Below are positions 46,531 through 58,118 of a stretch of 64,000 nt of DNA, one piece after another. Source of the stretch: Prochilodus magdalenae. Its lineage: Eukaryota > Chordata > Actinopteri > Characiformes > Prochilodontidae. Where the stretch lies: assembly GCA_024036415.1 (NCBI GenBank), contig JAMWET010006788.1, forward strand, positions 65,001 to 129,000, in the 5' to 3' direction. Each line of letters begins with the position of its first letter. Position 1 is the first letter of the stretch. The translations under genes and the position numbers were made by a program. Under the pieces are notes generated by a model. It ran no database searches, was not told the origin of the DNA, and worked only from the letters and a program-made list of their open reading frames with translations.

Positions 46531-47049
46531 AAAAGTTCTAAAAAACTTGAGGCTATTCGCAAATCACAAAAAAAAAACGCAGTGACTTAACGCACATTTA
46601 AATGAAAACATGGATGGGATATCTAATGTTTTACCTTCATTTTGTTGCCTAGTTTCTCATTCTGAAGTTAATGCAAGAAACACATATGTACAGTTCTAAA
46701 GAGGTCGCAGAGTGGCCTGAGCACCCCACCTCACCCTCCCAAAAAAGAAGTCTGTCCTATACAGCAGAACACACAGTAGGTCTGCTCTGTCCGGCTTTGA
46801 CTTTAAGGTGAGAGTAAATCTGTGATTGGCAAACCTCACCCCCCCTTGTCAGTTTGCACTGCTTCCACTTTGCTAGCCCTTTCAGAATGTAGGGACAGGG
46901 GTAATTTGAGGCTAGGAGTGGTGTGAAATATTCAACAACAGGTGATGCAATCATTGTTGGGAATGAAAGGGGTATCCAGGAAAAGCCTAGTCTGTTGTGA
47001 GCAAGTATGGGTCGAAACTTGCCACTTTGCCAAAAATAGATCAGCGAGT

Positions 47050-48170
47050 AATCCAGCAGGTTAAGAACAGCATTCCTTTAAGAGCAATTGCAGAAATGAG
47101 TCACATGTGATGGACCTAATAGCATGCAATACCTCCAACAGCACCAATAACAGCTGGGACTGGATTTGGCATGGACTGGACAAGTTTCTGGATGTAGCCA
47201 CATCGATCTTCAGACACTCTTACATCAAGGAATTGGTCAGTTGGGCCAGATTTGGTGGATGCCGTCCCTGGCACAGTTCCGAGGAGAATTCCCTGTAGAC
47301 TGGGATTTTAGCCACTGCTGGTAGACACGTATGACCGTATGCTTCCATACACCTGCAGATTCAGCTACTTCCTTCACACTATGGTCTGCTCTGGAGCGTT
47401 TTCCACACATGGAACGAGACATTCCCTGCACTGTAGCACCTCTTCTCAATCTATGGATCCCGTCACTCACACCCCGCAGGTATGTATAGCCCCATCATCC
47501 TTGTACAGCACCATCATGCGACTACCACCTTAAGTGGTGACTCATTTTTTGTTGGGTAATCTTTTCATCAAAATTCTTCGAACCCAAAGTGCAAAAGGCA
47601 AGGCTAAAAACAACCACAGCTGATCCCTCAGATGGTGCTGCATTAAAAAACCAACATGGTTTCGAGATGAATTTCACCAAACACCATTTGTTGCTGCATC
47701 TGCAAATGCAATTTGAGACTGTATTATGCTTAGAGGAAGCCATGTGTCCATAATGTCCAGAAACGCTGCAGATATTTCTGGACTCAGGCTCATCTGAAAT
47801 GGATTTATACCTAGTGGAAACCTGAAGTGTGCTCTGATGGGTCGGTCTTTATGATTGTTTAAGGTAATTAAGGATGTTGGGGTCTCTGGGCCCAAGAAGA
47901 AAAGGACCATCCAGATTGTTACCATTGTAATGTTCATGGTATGGAGTTGTATTGGTGGGTAACCTGCACATCGTTATTATTGGTTATTTAAACACGATGA
48001 TGGTAAAAACATCTTCACATATGTTACAGTAGCATATCTGTGTTATCAGACCTTTCTCCAGCTGAAAACATGTGGCGCCTATTCAGGAACAATATACGGC
48101 AATGAAGGGTCAATATGGTGGCTGTACATTGGTGGCTATATAGGATGAATCAACTGATGTCTTATTTCTT
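47050..48170. pseudogene. Further transposase relics, mixed strands
   Basis: Minus strand 47470-47237: a 77-residue frame with a helix-turn-helix-like segment (SVKEVAESAGVWKHTVIRVY). Plus strand near 48049-48102: DLSPAENMWRLFRNNIRQ, the Tc1/mariner catalytic-Glu block. They may come from one element or two; ends were not identified. Confidence 0.45.
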
Positions 48171-48461
48171 CAAACAGTTAGTTGTTGTTAAAAGAAAATG
48201 GGATATAGCACAGCGCTAAGCATGCCACGTCCCTAACTTGGTTTGAGGCATGAAATGACTAGACCTATATATAAAAAAAAACCTTTACAAGGGATTACAG
48301 TGTAAAGATGAAGAGGTACGTACTACAAATGTCAGTTGGAACCATATGACAGTATGTCAAATACCAATAAAAACAGTCTTTGCCACTGTCGGTCTACACT
48401 CGGACCACCAAGATAACTGACCTACGCATCTAACTACTGACCTACGAATCTAACATCTCGA

Positions 48462-48484
48462 ATTTCCCTCTGGGATCAATAAAG

Positions 48485-48536
<52 letters not shown>

Positions 48537-48640
48537 CATCCATCCATCCATCCATCCATCCATCCATCCATCCATCCATCCATCCATCCATCCATCCATC
48601 CATCCATCCATCCATCCATCTATCTATCTATCTACTTTCT
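48462..48640 (+). repeat. Retroposon-like 3' tail with (TATC)n-(ATCC)n
   Basis: AATTTCCCTCTGGGATCAAT, then AAAG and about 14 TATC, about 20 CATC and a few TATC units. The same tail occurs at 13528-13621. Confidence 0.85.
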
Positions 48641-49389
48641 AACCTCCCCAAACTGATTCGGAATACACACAGACTTTTATTTTGAAAAATAAACTAGTGA
48701 ACTAGTAAACTAGTGAAACGCCTTAGAGGAAAAGAAATAAGGAGTCTGAGTAAGAAGTCCTGATATATCATGATTGTTGACCCTAAAAATAATTAAAGGG
48801 ATAACGACCATGAGAAAGACTTATTTTCTAAAGTTGAAATAAGTACATTGACCTGGGAGTGGAAAACAAGTGATGATAAGTGGCACTAAGCTGTATGTAG
48901 CACTAAGCAGATGCTCTCTAAGACACTACTAAACCAAAGTGCCCAAAAACCGCTGAGCAAAACAATAGAGGACCGCCAGCTTTGCCATTAGTGGGCCAGT
49001 GATGGTCCGCCATCCTCTCCTCTTGCTATCAGGAGTAGTCAAAACGTAATAATAAGTTTCTGTCTTTATCAGCATTTCTCATTCTGTGCCAGCGTTTTTG
49101 GAATTAACATTCGTAGCACATCCCTTTCACCTTTCAGGGTCCAGTATTTGCACCGCCCAGGAAGCGACTATAATGCCGAGACTATTAATAAAATCTCTAA
49201 TAACACCCCATGCAATATGAGCCTCTTTAATCTGGGACTTTTCACTTTTCTGTTTCCTGTTTTTGGTTGTTGGTTGAACTTTAGTAGCTTCAGGTTCCCC
49301 ATTCTCATGACTTTCAGCCCATCACTGTGCGCAAACTGCAAGCAAAGTGATTGAGAGTGATTGGAAGTGAAAGTGGTGCATGTTAGACA

Positions 49390-49870
49390 AAGCTCAGATC
49401 TCTTTACATTACAGTGGTGGTGATAGGAACCAGGGGCTGCGATGTCTACAACACAAACATAGCCATTTTATTTACTGTCCAAACCCACCACTGAACCTGC
49501 ACACCACTTCGAATTTTCAGATGTAATTTGAGCATGGAAATACAGAGGTAAATCAGAAACTCCACTTGCCTTAGAATACCTGGCATCAACCTCTCTGCCT
49601 CCCGTAAAAAATCAAATCCAGGCTGAAACCCTCTCTCAGGATGATCATGAACAATGAACACAACAAATCACCAGGCAGCGTATTCATAATGACTTCTTGT
49701 AATCAGTTTCTGTAAAGGAGCTTTTAGAGACATGAAATTCAGACGTCTGTTTCCTATCACCACCACTGTGAACAATTCTGTTTCACTATGCTCCTCTAGA
49801 ACGGAGCAATTCAGTCTGAATGACGTTGTTTACATCTTAATGCGTGAATTATACAGCAATATGGGAAGTT
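49390..49870. repeat. TIR element, family E copy 2
   Basis: TTACAGTGGTGGTGATAGGA at one end and CCTATCACCACCACTGTGAA at the other; related to 34530-34985. Confidence 0.6.
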
Positions 49871-49907
49871 CGGTGGAATTCCTCCTTAAGTAAACTTAGC
49901 TTATGCA

Positions 49908-50432
49908 CAGTCAAGTCACATTATTATGACCACTTCCTCCTTTCCATGCCAGGAGAGTGTAGCTCATGAATGAAGTCACATGTCTGCTGGCTTGGCAGGT
50001 ATATAAGGTGTGCAATAGGCTCTCAACTGATTCCGGTATAAATTCATCCTTGCAGATCATGCACACCCATACATTGTCTTCCCTGAGGCGGATGGGATCT
50101 TCCAGCAAGGCAATGCCACGTGCCTCACGGTTAGAAATGTCCAACATTAGTTGGAAGAGCATGACCAAGGCTTTCCAGTATTATCCCGACTCCTCAGATT
50201 TGAACCCAACTGAACACATGTGGGAGTTTGCTCTATGGAATCTCCCCCATGCATGCTCCAGCAGCTGTGGGATGTCAGCAACCATGGTAGCCAGCATGAT
50301 TCCAGATACCTGCGGCATCCTCCTTTCAGGTTACCCTACTGAGTCGCTCCCAGTCAGTCTAGCTGCTGTCCATGTTGCACACACTGGTTACTCTGGGTAT
50401 TAGGTGGTGGTCATAACAATGTGACTCGACTG
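49908..50432 (+). mobile_element. Tc1/mariner-like element, internally deleted
   Basis: TIRs CAGTCAAGTCACATTATTAT and ATAACAATGTGACTCGACTG, 525 bp. The interior frame ends a transposase: YYPDSSDLNPTEHMWEF holds the catalytic Glu block. The N-terminal and first-Asp regions are missing, so it is nonautonomous. Confidence 0.75.
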
Positions 50433-50875
50433 TGTGTAATGGGAATTGTGACGGTTTAGCCTTGTATGCCTTATTATAAACCTAGCCAAAATTATTATAA
50501 TGTCATTTATCAACTCTACTGGGTCACCACTGATGATGTCCTATAGTTTTGGATGATGTCATGCTCCAGTTAATGACCGAGTGACTAAGTATTAGAGCTA
50601 ATCAGTTTTAATGTTGATATTTAGCTTGCTCTTTCTCGCTTAATGAACATCATGAGTATCAGTTTGATAGAATAGTAGAGGAATTGTGTTTTGATAATGA
50701 ATACAACATACATGAGCAGTACTAGACATTTACAGCATGCAGCTTGTTCATGTCATACCTGCCTGTGAGGGAACATTTAGAGGCATTAAACCACTCCCAG
50801 TGACTTGGTTACTCCTTAAATCTTTAATTATGTAGAATTTTCAACAACTCTGTGGAACTCTTCTAACTGTAATAC

Positions 50876-51172
50876 ACTCATTCTCAAAAAATAGCTGCAT
50901 AAATAAACACACCCTTAAGGAATTAACTGACTGGAATTAAAATTGGTGGGTAGATGTGACACCATGAGCCATGCAAATTACTACTGCAACACGCAACAGC
51001 TACGACTGCAGACATTCAGCGAGCTGTGATGTCCTCCGTGTGTCATCCTGTTAGTGTGCAGAAGCTAACATCTGATAGTGGTATCCTTTATCTTACTTTC
51101 CAATAGCACTGCATAGCAAAAGCACTTCCTTCTGAGTGTAACCGCTGTTTTGATGATGAGTGTGTAACACTA
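50876..51172 (+). mobile_element. Tc1-like relic, family A copy 5 (short)
   Basis: About 300 bp. ACACTCATTCTCAAAAAATA to GTTTTGATGATGAGTGTGT, keeping only the outer thirds, a MITE-like deletion derivative. Confidence 0.6.
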
Positions 51173-52374
51173 GGGTGGCCACTTTATAACCCTAATAAGG
51201 AGGACATCCCATCCCTAAATAGAGGACATCAAAAAAGGGGGTTGGGTACTAGATACACGATATAGAACAGAATTAAAATCATAACCTAACCTATATAACA
51301 CATAATTTAATGTTTGCCTTGCTCACCCAATTGGGTGAAATGGATTGGTTAGACCGGACCTTACTAATTAAGACTAGCATTTAGAGGGCTGACCTGCAGT
51401 TAGCTGGTAGGTGAATCATTTTGTCACCTGGCCTTGTTAAACCAAAGAAATACAAAGCATGTCTTTTGATATATTCGTGATCCAATGGCACACATACTAT
51501 TGTTTGCGACTGAATATTTGAAATAGTTCATCCCGGAAAGAGCACTAATAGGCGTCTGTCCAGGTACTGCACTGGATGGAGGACTGGGAGTGTCTGCCTT
51601 AAAACTGGACTTGTGGCCACCCTAATGATGGGTCAGAGTTGAGTTTTTGGCCCCGCCTTTGCATAGAGATTCATAGTCATGGGATCTTCTCCTGATATAA
51701 TGCACTGTAGAGGGTGGAATATCTAACATTCTTGCTATCCCCGGTTAAGGATCGGCAAAGTACGATTGCATCACCAATCGAAAATGTTTCACAATTTCAC
51801 AGTGTTCCTAGACTGATATTGCTCCCGTCCCAGTTTCTGTAAAATATGATGTCAATTTCAGAGCGACTGCATATTTATTGGTGGGAATAATGGGTGAAAT
51901 TAATAAAGTAAAGCATTAGATATCATCTTTGCACAGTTCTGGCAAATATAGAAAAATAGTTTCTAAATAAAATGTGTTTATTTCAATTACCACTATTTTT
52001 CATTATGGGTATAGCATACTATAACTCAGAAGATGTGTATAGGTTCATTCATGGCTCTGGACAGTAAATAGAACAGCTAGATTTGTGTTGTAGATTTGGC
52101 AACCCCTGGTTACTATAAGCACCACTGTAAAGAAATTAGACTCATTAGTTTTTTCTACAATGAACTATTTTACATTAAACTACCCCCGTAGATTTGAGCT
52201 ATGACAACCTGAACGTAGGAATTCACCTGTAAGACAGCTCACCCCATTGTTAAAATAGCCCAGTTTGCTATAGCATCAACAGCTTATAATTAAGTAACCC
52301 TTTTCAGGCTCTGGTGCTCTACACGTGTCCATAGTCCAGCCCTGTAGACTGGCAGCAACTATTAGCTTGCACTG
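51173..52374. other. Receptor 3' flank and probable 3' UTR
   Basis: AT-rich. Candidate minus-strand polyadenylation signals (TTTATT on the plus strand) lie at 51978-51983 and 51874-51879, about 400-500 bp past the receptor stop. Otherwise nothing seen. Confidence 0.35.
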
Positions 52375-53005
52375 CTACAGGTTGCCAATGGCTTTCTCAG
52401 GGATAGGTGGAGGGCCAGGTGGGCATGGACTGGGGTCATGAGCTTTACAGAGCACGCAGCGCTGAGCAATCTGAACCAATGTGGCCCTGAAGCGCTGGAT
52501 CCGGAACGCGTACACCAGCGGATTGAGGGCAGAGTTAATGTGTGACATGAAGATTCCCACATATATAGCAGACTTTGGCAAAAGACAATCAGGGCAGAAG
52601 TATGAGATGCAATTCATTATGTGTATAGGCAGCCAGCAGAGGGCGAACAGAAAGAGCACCAGTGCCAGCGACTTGGCTAGCTTCAGCTCTTTGCGGTAGT
52701 ATTTGCTGGAGTCGCTGGTAGCCTCGGCGCGGCGGTTTAGCTGCCGTCGAATGACGCGGAATATCTCAAAGTACAGCCCAGTCATGATGGTAAGGGGGAT
52801 CACCACCCAGCCAAAGAAGTTGAAGTACACCATATAGTCCATGCGTATGACGGAGGTGAACTGGCACTGGATCAGGGCCGTGCTGCTGTTGCCTTGTAGA
52901 CTTTGATGCCAGCCAAACATTGGAACCAATCCGGTAACAAAAGCGCTCAGCCAGCACATGGCCGCTGCAACCCGCGCACGCCGCTGGGTTACGGTGATGC
53001 TATAC
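52375..53005 (-). CDS. Adenosine receptor exon 2 (TM4-TM7, tail)
   Basis: Acceptor CATTGACAG; 631 nt ending TAG. It encodes [18 protein letters not shown] onward, TM4-TM7, helix 8 and a short Pro-rich tail ending KAIGNL. Confidence 0.93.
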
Positions 53006-56000
53006 CTGTCAATGCAACACAGAAACAGTGTTTGAAGATTGTGGCTAGCTATATGACACATTCAAATACACATAACACCCCTTATTAATTCTATAGTGCT
53101 GTGCATTGTGTACCTCAGTTATTACACTATCAGGCCAAAAGTATCGGGACACCTCACCATCACATTTCAAAAGGGTGTTGGACATCCCATTCCAAAGCCA
53201 TGGGCATTAATGTGGGAATAACCCCCTCTGTGGCTATAACTCTTCTGGGAAGGCTTTCCGACAGTGTGTCTGTGGGAATTGATCCCTGTTCAGTCAAAAG
53301 AGCATTTGTGAGGTCAGGTATTAAAGTTGGATTAGAAGGTCCGGCTCACAATCCACCTTCCAGTTCATCCCAAAGGAGTTCAATATGGTTAAGGTTAGGG
53401 TTCTTTGTAGGCCCTAGGGTTCCTCCACACTCATTGTGGAGCACACTTTGTGCACAGGGGCACAGTCATGCCCTCTGGTAAGGCTTTCCACAAATTGCTT
53501 TCCACATGTCTGTGGGTACTGGTGCCCATTCAGATCAAATACAACTTGTAAGATCAGGCACTGATGTTGAAGAAGAAGGCCTGGCTTACAAGCCACCTTC
53601 CAGTTCATCCCAAAGGTGTTCAGTGGGGTTGAGGTCAGGTCTCTTTGTAGGCCCTACAGTTTATCCACACCAAACTCATCCAACCATGTCTTTATGGAGC
53701 ATGCTTTGTGCACAGGGGCACGGTCGTGCCCTCTGGGAAGGCTTTCCACAAGATTTTGGAGTGTGTCTGTGGGTACTGGTGCCCAGTCAGTCAAAAGAGG
53801 ATTTGTGAGCGTAGTCACTGATACTGGACAAGAAGGCCTTGCTCACAATCCACCTTCCAATTCATCCCAAAGGTGTTCAGTATGGTTAAGGTTAGGGTTC
53901 TTTGTAGGCCTTAGGGTTCCTCCAAAACCTAACTCATTGTGGAGCACACTTTGTGTACAGGGGCACAGTCATGCCCTCTGGGAAGGCTTTCCACAGGATT
54001 TTGGAACGTGTTCGTGGGTATTGGTGCCCATTCAGATCAAATACCCCTTGTAAGATCAGACACTGATGTTGAAGAAGAAGGCCTGGCTTACAAGCCACCT
54101 TCCAGTTCATCCCAAAGGTGTTCAGTGAGGTTGAGGTCAGGTCTCTTTGTAGGCCCTACAGTTTATCCACACCAAGCTCATCCAACTATGTCTTTATGGA
54201 GCATGCTTTGTGCACAGGGGCACAGTCGTGCCCTCTGGGAAGGCTTTCCACAAGATTTTGGAGTGTGTCTGTGGGTACCGGTGCCCAGTCAGTCAAAAGA
54301 GGATTTGTAAGCGTAGTCACTGATACTGGACAAGAAGGCCTTGCTCACAATCCACCTTTCAGTTCATCCCAAAGGTGCTGAGTGGGATTGAGGATTGGGC
54401 TCTTTGTAGGTCCTGGGGTTCCTCCACACCAAACTCATCCAACCGTGTCTTTATGGAGCATGCTTTATACACAGGGGCACAGTCATGCCTGAAGAGGAAG
54501 AGGGTTTTCACTTAACTGTTGCCACACAAAGCATTGGCATTTTGCATATGGCGATCTTAGGCTTGTGTGCATTGCTCAGCTGCTCAGCAGTTTCCTGAAG
54601 GTCCGGATGTGCAGTTTTTGTGCTGATGATGCTAACAGTGGTTGTGCAGCCTTGTGTGATCTACTGCTTTGCAACTGAGCTGTTGTTGCTCATAGTGATA
54701 GTATAAATAAACTGACCCAATGCATCCAATGGTTTCCAGTGGAGACAGTTTTAAGTCACTCTCTGATCGGCTTCTTGCCTTGTGGACGGGGTTAATGCGT
54801 AGATGTCTTAATGGCATAAATTATGGCGTAAGTAGCGCACTGTTTGTAGGAGTCGCTCAGCAATTTGTCAATGTATTTAGAGGACATAAATCATTACAGC
54901 CATTGAGCATGGCAGTAGACTTTCAGCACATGATGAATTATAGTTACTACTTCCACCCTTATTAATTGGTTGTGTTAGGGGGGAGCGGCTATGCACAGCT
55001 GAAAACTGACTGAACTCTTCTGTGCCCTTTACCCTCCTGCCATTGTAGATTGCAATGGAGAACTCATAACCATGTGCTTGATATTATACACCTGTTAGCA
55101 ATGGACATGGCTGAAGTTCACCTGAGCTTAATCATTAGGAGTGGTGTCCACATACTTTTGGCCATATGTTTTTGGTGTTAGGTAAGACTGTCTAAGAACT
55201 TAGGGACATGTTACCCCAAATCTAACTCAGTATATTTAATTCATTACTGTACATGACCCTTTAACCTTCTGCTCAACCTTTTGGTACAGCACATTTGTCA
55301 CTATATCTTAATGAAAGACAACATGCTTTACCTAACAGTCAAATTGTTTCTTTATGCTAAATGTGTCTATGCTAAGCTAATGTAATTAAAAGACTACTTG
55401 CTTTGTTATTGTTGCCCCAAACTAATAATAAATACAATTATTTTTATCCTCCTAACCTTTTTTTCTAGGTTAGGAGGATAAAGCGTTAAGTAGTGTGTTG
55501 GTGTACAGTGAACTCAGTAAGTGTAATGTGTTAGTGTGCTGTAAGTAGTGTATTGGTGTACAGTAACTCAGTAAGTGTAATGTGTTAGGGGTACTGTAAG
55601 TAGCGTGTGGTGTACAGTAACTCAGTAAGTGTAATGCGTTAGTGTGCTGTAAGTAGTGTGTTGGTGTACAGTAACTCAGTAAGTGTAGTGCGTTAGTGTA
55701 CTGTAAGTAGTGTGTTGGTGTACGGTAACTCAGTAAGTGTAATGTGTTAGTGTGCTGTAAGTAGTGTGTTGGTGTACAGTAGCTCAGTAAGTGTAATGTG
55801 TTAGTGTGCTGTAAGTAGTGTGTTGGTGTACAGTAACTCAGTAAGTGTAATGTGTTAGTGTGCTGTAAGCAGTGTGTTGGTGTACAGTAACTCAGTAAGT
55901 GTAATGCGTTAGTGTGCTGTAAGTAGTGTGTTGGTGTACAGTAACTCAGTAAGTATAATGTGTTAGTGTGCTGTAAGTAGTGTATTGGTGTACAGTAACT

Positions 56001-57334
56001 CAGTAAGTGTAATGCGTTAGTGTACTGTAAGTAGTGTGTTGGTGTACAGTAACTCAGTAAGTGTAATGTGTTAGTGTACTGTAAGTAGTGTGTTGGTGTA
56101 CAGTAACTCAGTAAGTGTAATGTGTTAGTGTGCTGTAAGTAGTGTGTTGGTGTACAGTAACTCAGTAAGTGTAATGCGTTAGTGTACTGTAAGTAGCGTG
56201 TTGGTGTACAGTAACTCAGTAAGTGTAATGTGTTAGTGTACTGTAAGTAGTGTGTTGGTGTACAGTAACTCAGTAAGTGTAATGTGTTAGTGTGCTGTAA
56301 GTAGTGTGTTGGTGTACAGTAACTCAGTAAGTGTAATGCGTTAGTGTGCTGTAAGTAGTGTGTTGGTGTACAGTAACTCAGTAAGTGTAATGTGTTAGTG
56401 TGCTGTAAGTAGTGTGTTGGTGTACAGTAACTCAGTAAGTGTAATGTGTTAGTGTGCTGTATGTAGTGTGTTGGTGTACAGTAACTCAGTAAGTTTAATG
56501 TGTTAGTGTACTGTAAGTAGTGTGTTGGTGTGCAGTAACGGATAAACTGGAGGTAACAAAGGCTTTAGTATCTTTGATTTGTCTCAGTGGGAAGCCGATC
56601 TGAGTTCCAGGGCTGTATTAGCCACATTCATGATGGAAATGTAAACCCTTCATAATAAAATCTTTGTGGAATCTGTGTAACCGTTTAATGTAATAAACCA
56701 CAGTGAGGAAAAACCTCTTAGTGGTTGGTGATGTTATATAGGAAGGTTGGTTGGTTTCCAAATTCTGACTGGATGGTGTTGAACATGACAGTAAAGTGCT
56801 GGAGGTGAACCATTTTACAGGTTCTCTCTGGTGTATTGTGTTGTCTTTAGATGTTTTGAGTTGTTATTTTAGATCACCTCACTATACTGGCAGATAAAAT
56901 GAGAAATATAAAATATATGCTACATGGAAATGAGAAATATAAGCTATACACTTATATCAATATGACAAATATAAGACGTGTTAAATGTAATTGAGAAATA
57001 TATGTGCTGATACATGCTTATATCAAACTGAAAAATATTAGATATGTCCTGTATATGTGTGCCATGATACCATATTTTCACTGTACTCCTTTTTACTTTC
57101 AAATGGACTCAACTGGGATCGTCTTCTGGTCTTGCCTAGTCATGGTCTTAAACTTGTCTTGGGATTGACACAGTTGGTCTCAACTACAGCCCTAAAGGGC
57201 AGCCTTAGCCGTATCTTCTGTGGTCTAGCGGCATGATGTGTTTGACAGCTCAGGTAAAAATTTTGTATATTTGAATGTCCTAGAAATGTACTTTAATACC
57301 AGTAGATACATTTCCAGCATATTATTGTTTTGTG

Positions 57335-57392
<58 letters not shown>

Positions 57393-58052
57393 TATGAATG
57401 TCAGAATTACAGGTACATTTTACCTTGGAACTATTTCAGTGTACTAAATGTAACAGTGTACAGTGTAATAGAAGTATAATAGGTAAGTGTGTGTGTGTGT
57501 GTATATATGTATATATATGTATATACACTGAAGTATATTTAATTTAAGTCTACTTAGTATACTTCCTTAAACTTATGATTAATATTAATATAGTGTACTG
57601 TTCTGAGACATCTCTTAGATTATTTTAGACTTAAGTACATGTTAAAGATATTAAAGCAAATTAATATATATATATATATATGTATATATGTATATATATC
57701 GTCGCGGTCCAAAGAAAAACAAGTATCTCCAAAACAGCAACTTTACAGGAGAGACCAAAACCCAATTTCATTCTAATGGAAGTCAATGGAACCAGAATTT
57801 TTTTAACCGATCCTTGGGCCAATTCTGTTGGTCCATTCATCAGGAAATGAACACACAGTGTAAACAGCAGGTCATGTGATCAAATTATACATAAAAGTAA
57901 AAATAGTCAAAAATGGAGATACATGTTTTTCATTGGACAGAATATATACTTGGATATGCTTTATGAATGTCATAATTACAGGTACATTTTACCTTGAACT
58001 TTTCAGTGTACTAAATGTAACAGTGTACAGTTTAATAAAAGTATAATAGGTA

Positions 58053-58118
<66 letters not shown>

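Noticed and set aside
53101..54381. Repeated 100-145-codon plus-strand frames
   Set aside because: They are repeats of a transposon interior read on the wrong strand; the transposase direction is minus.
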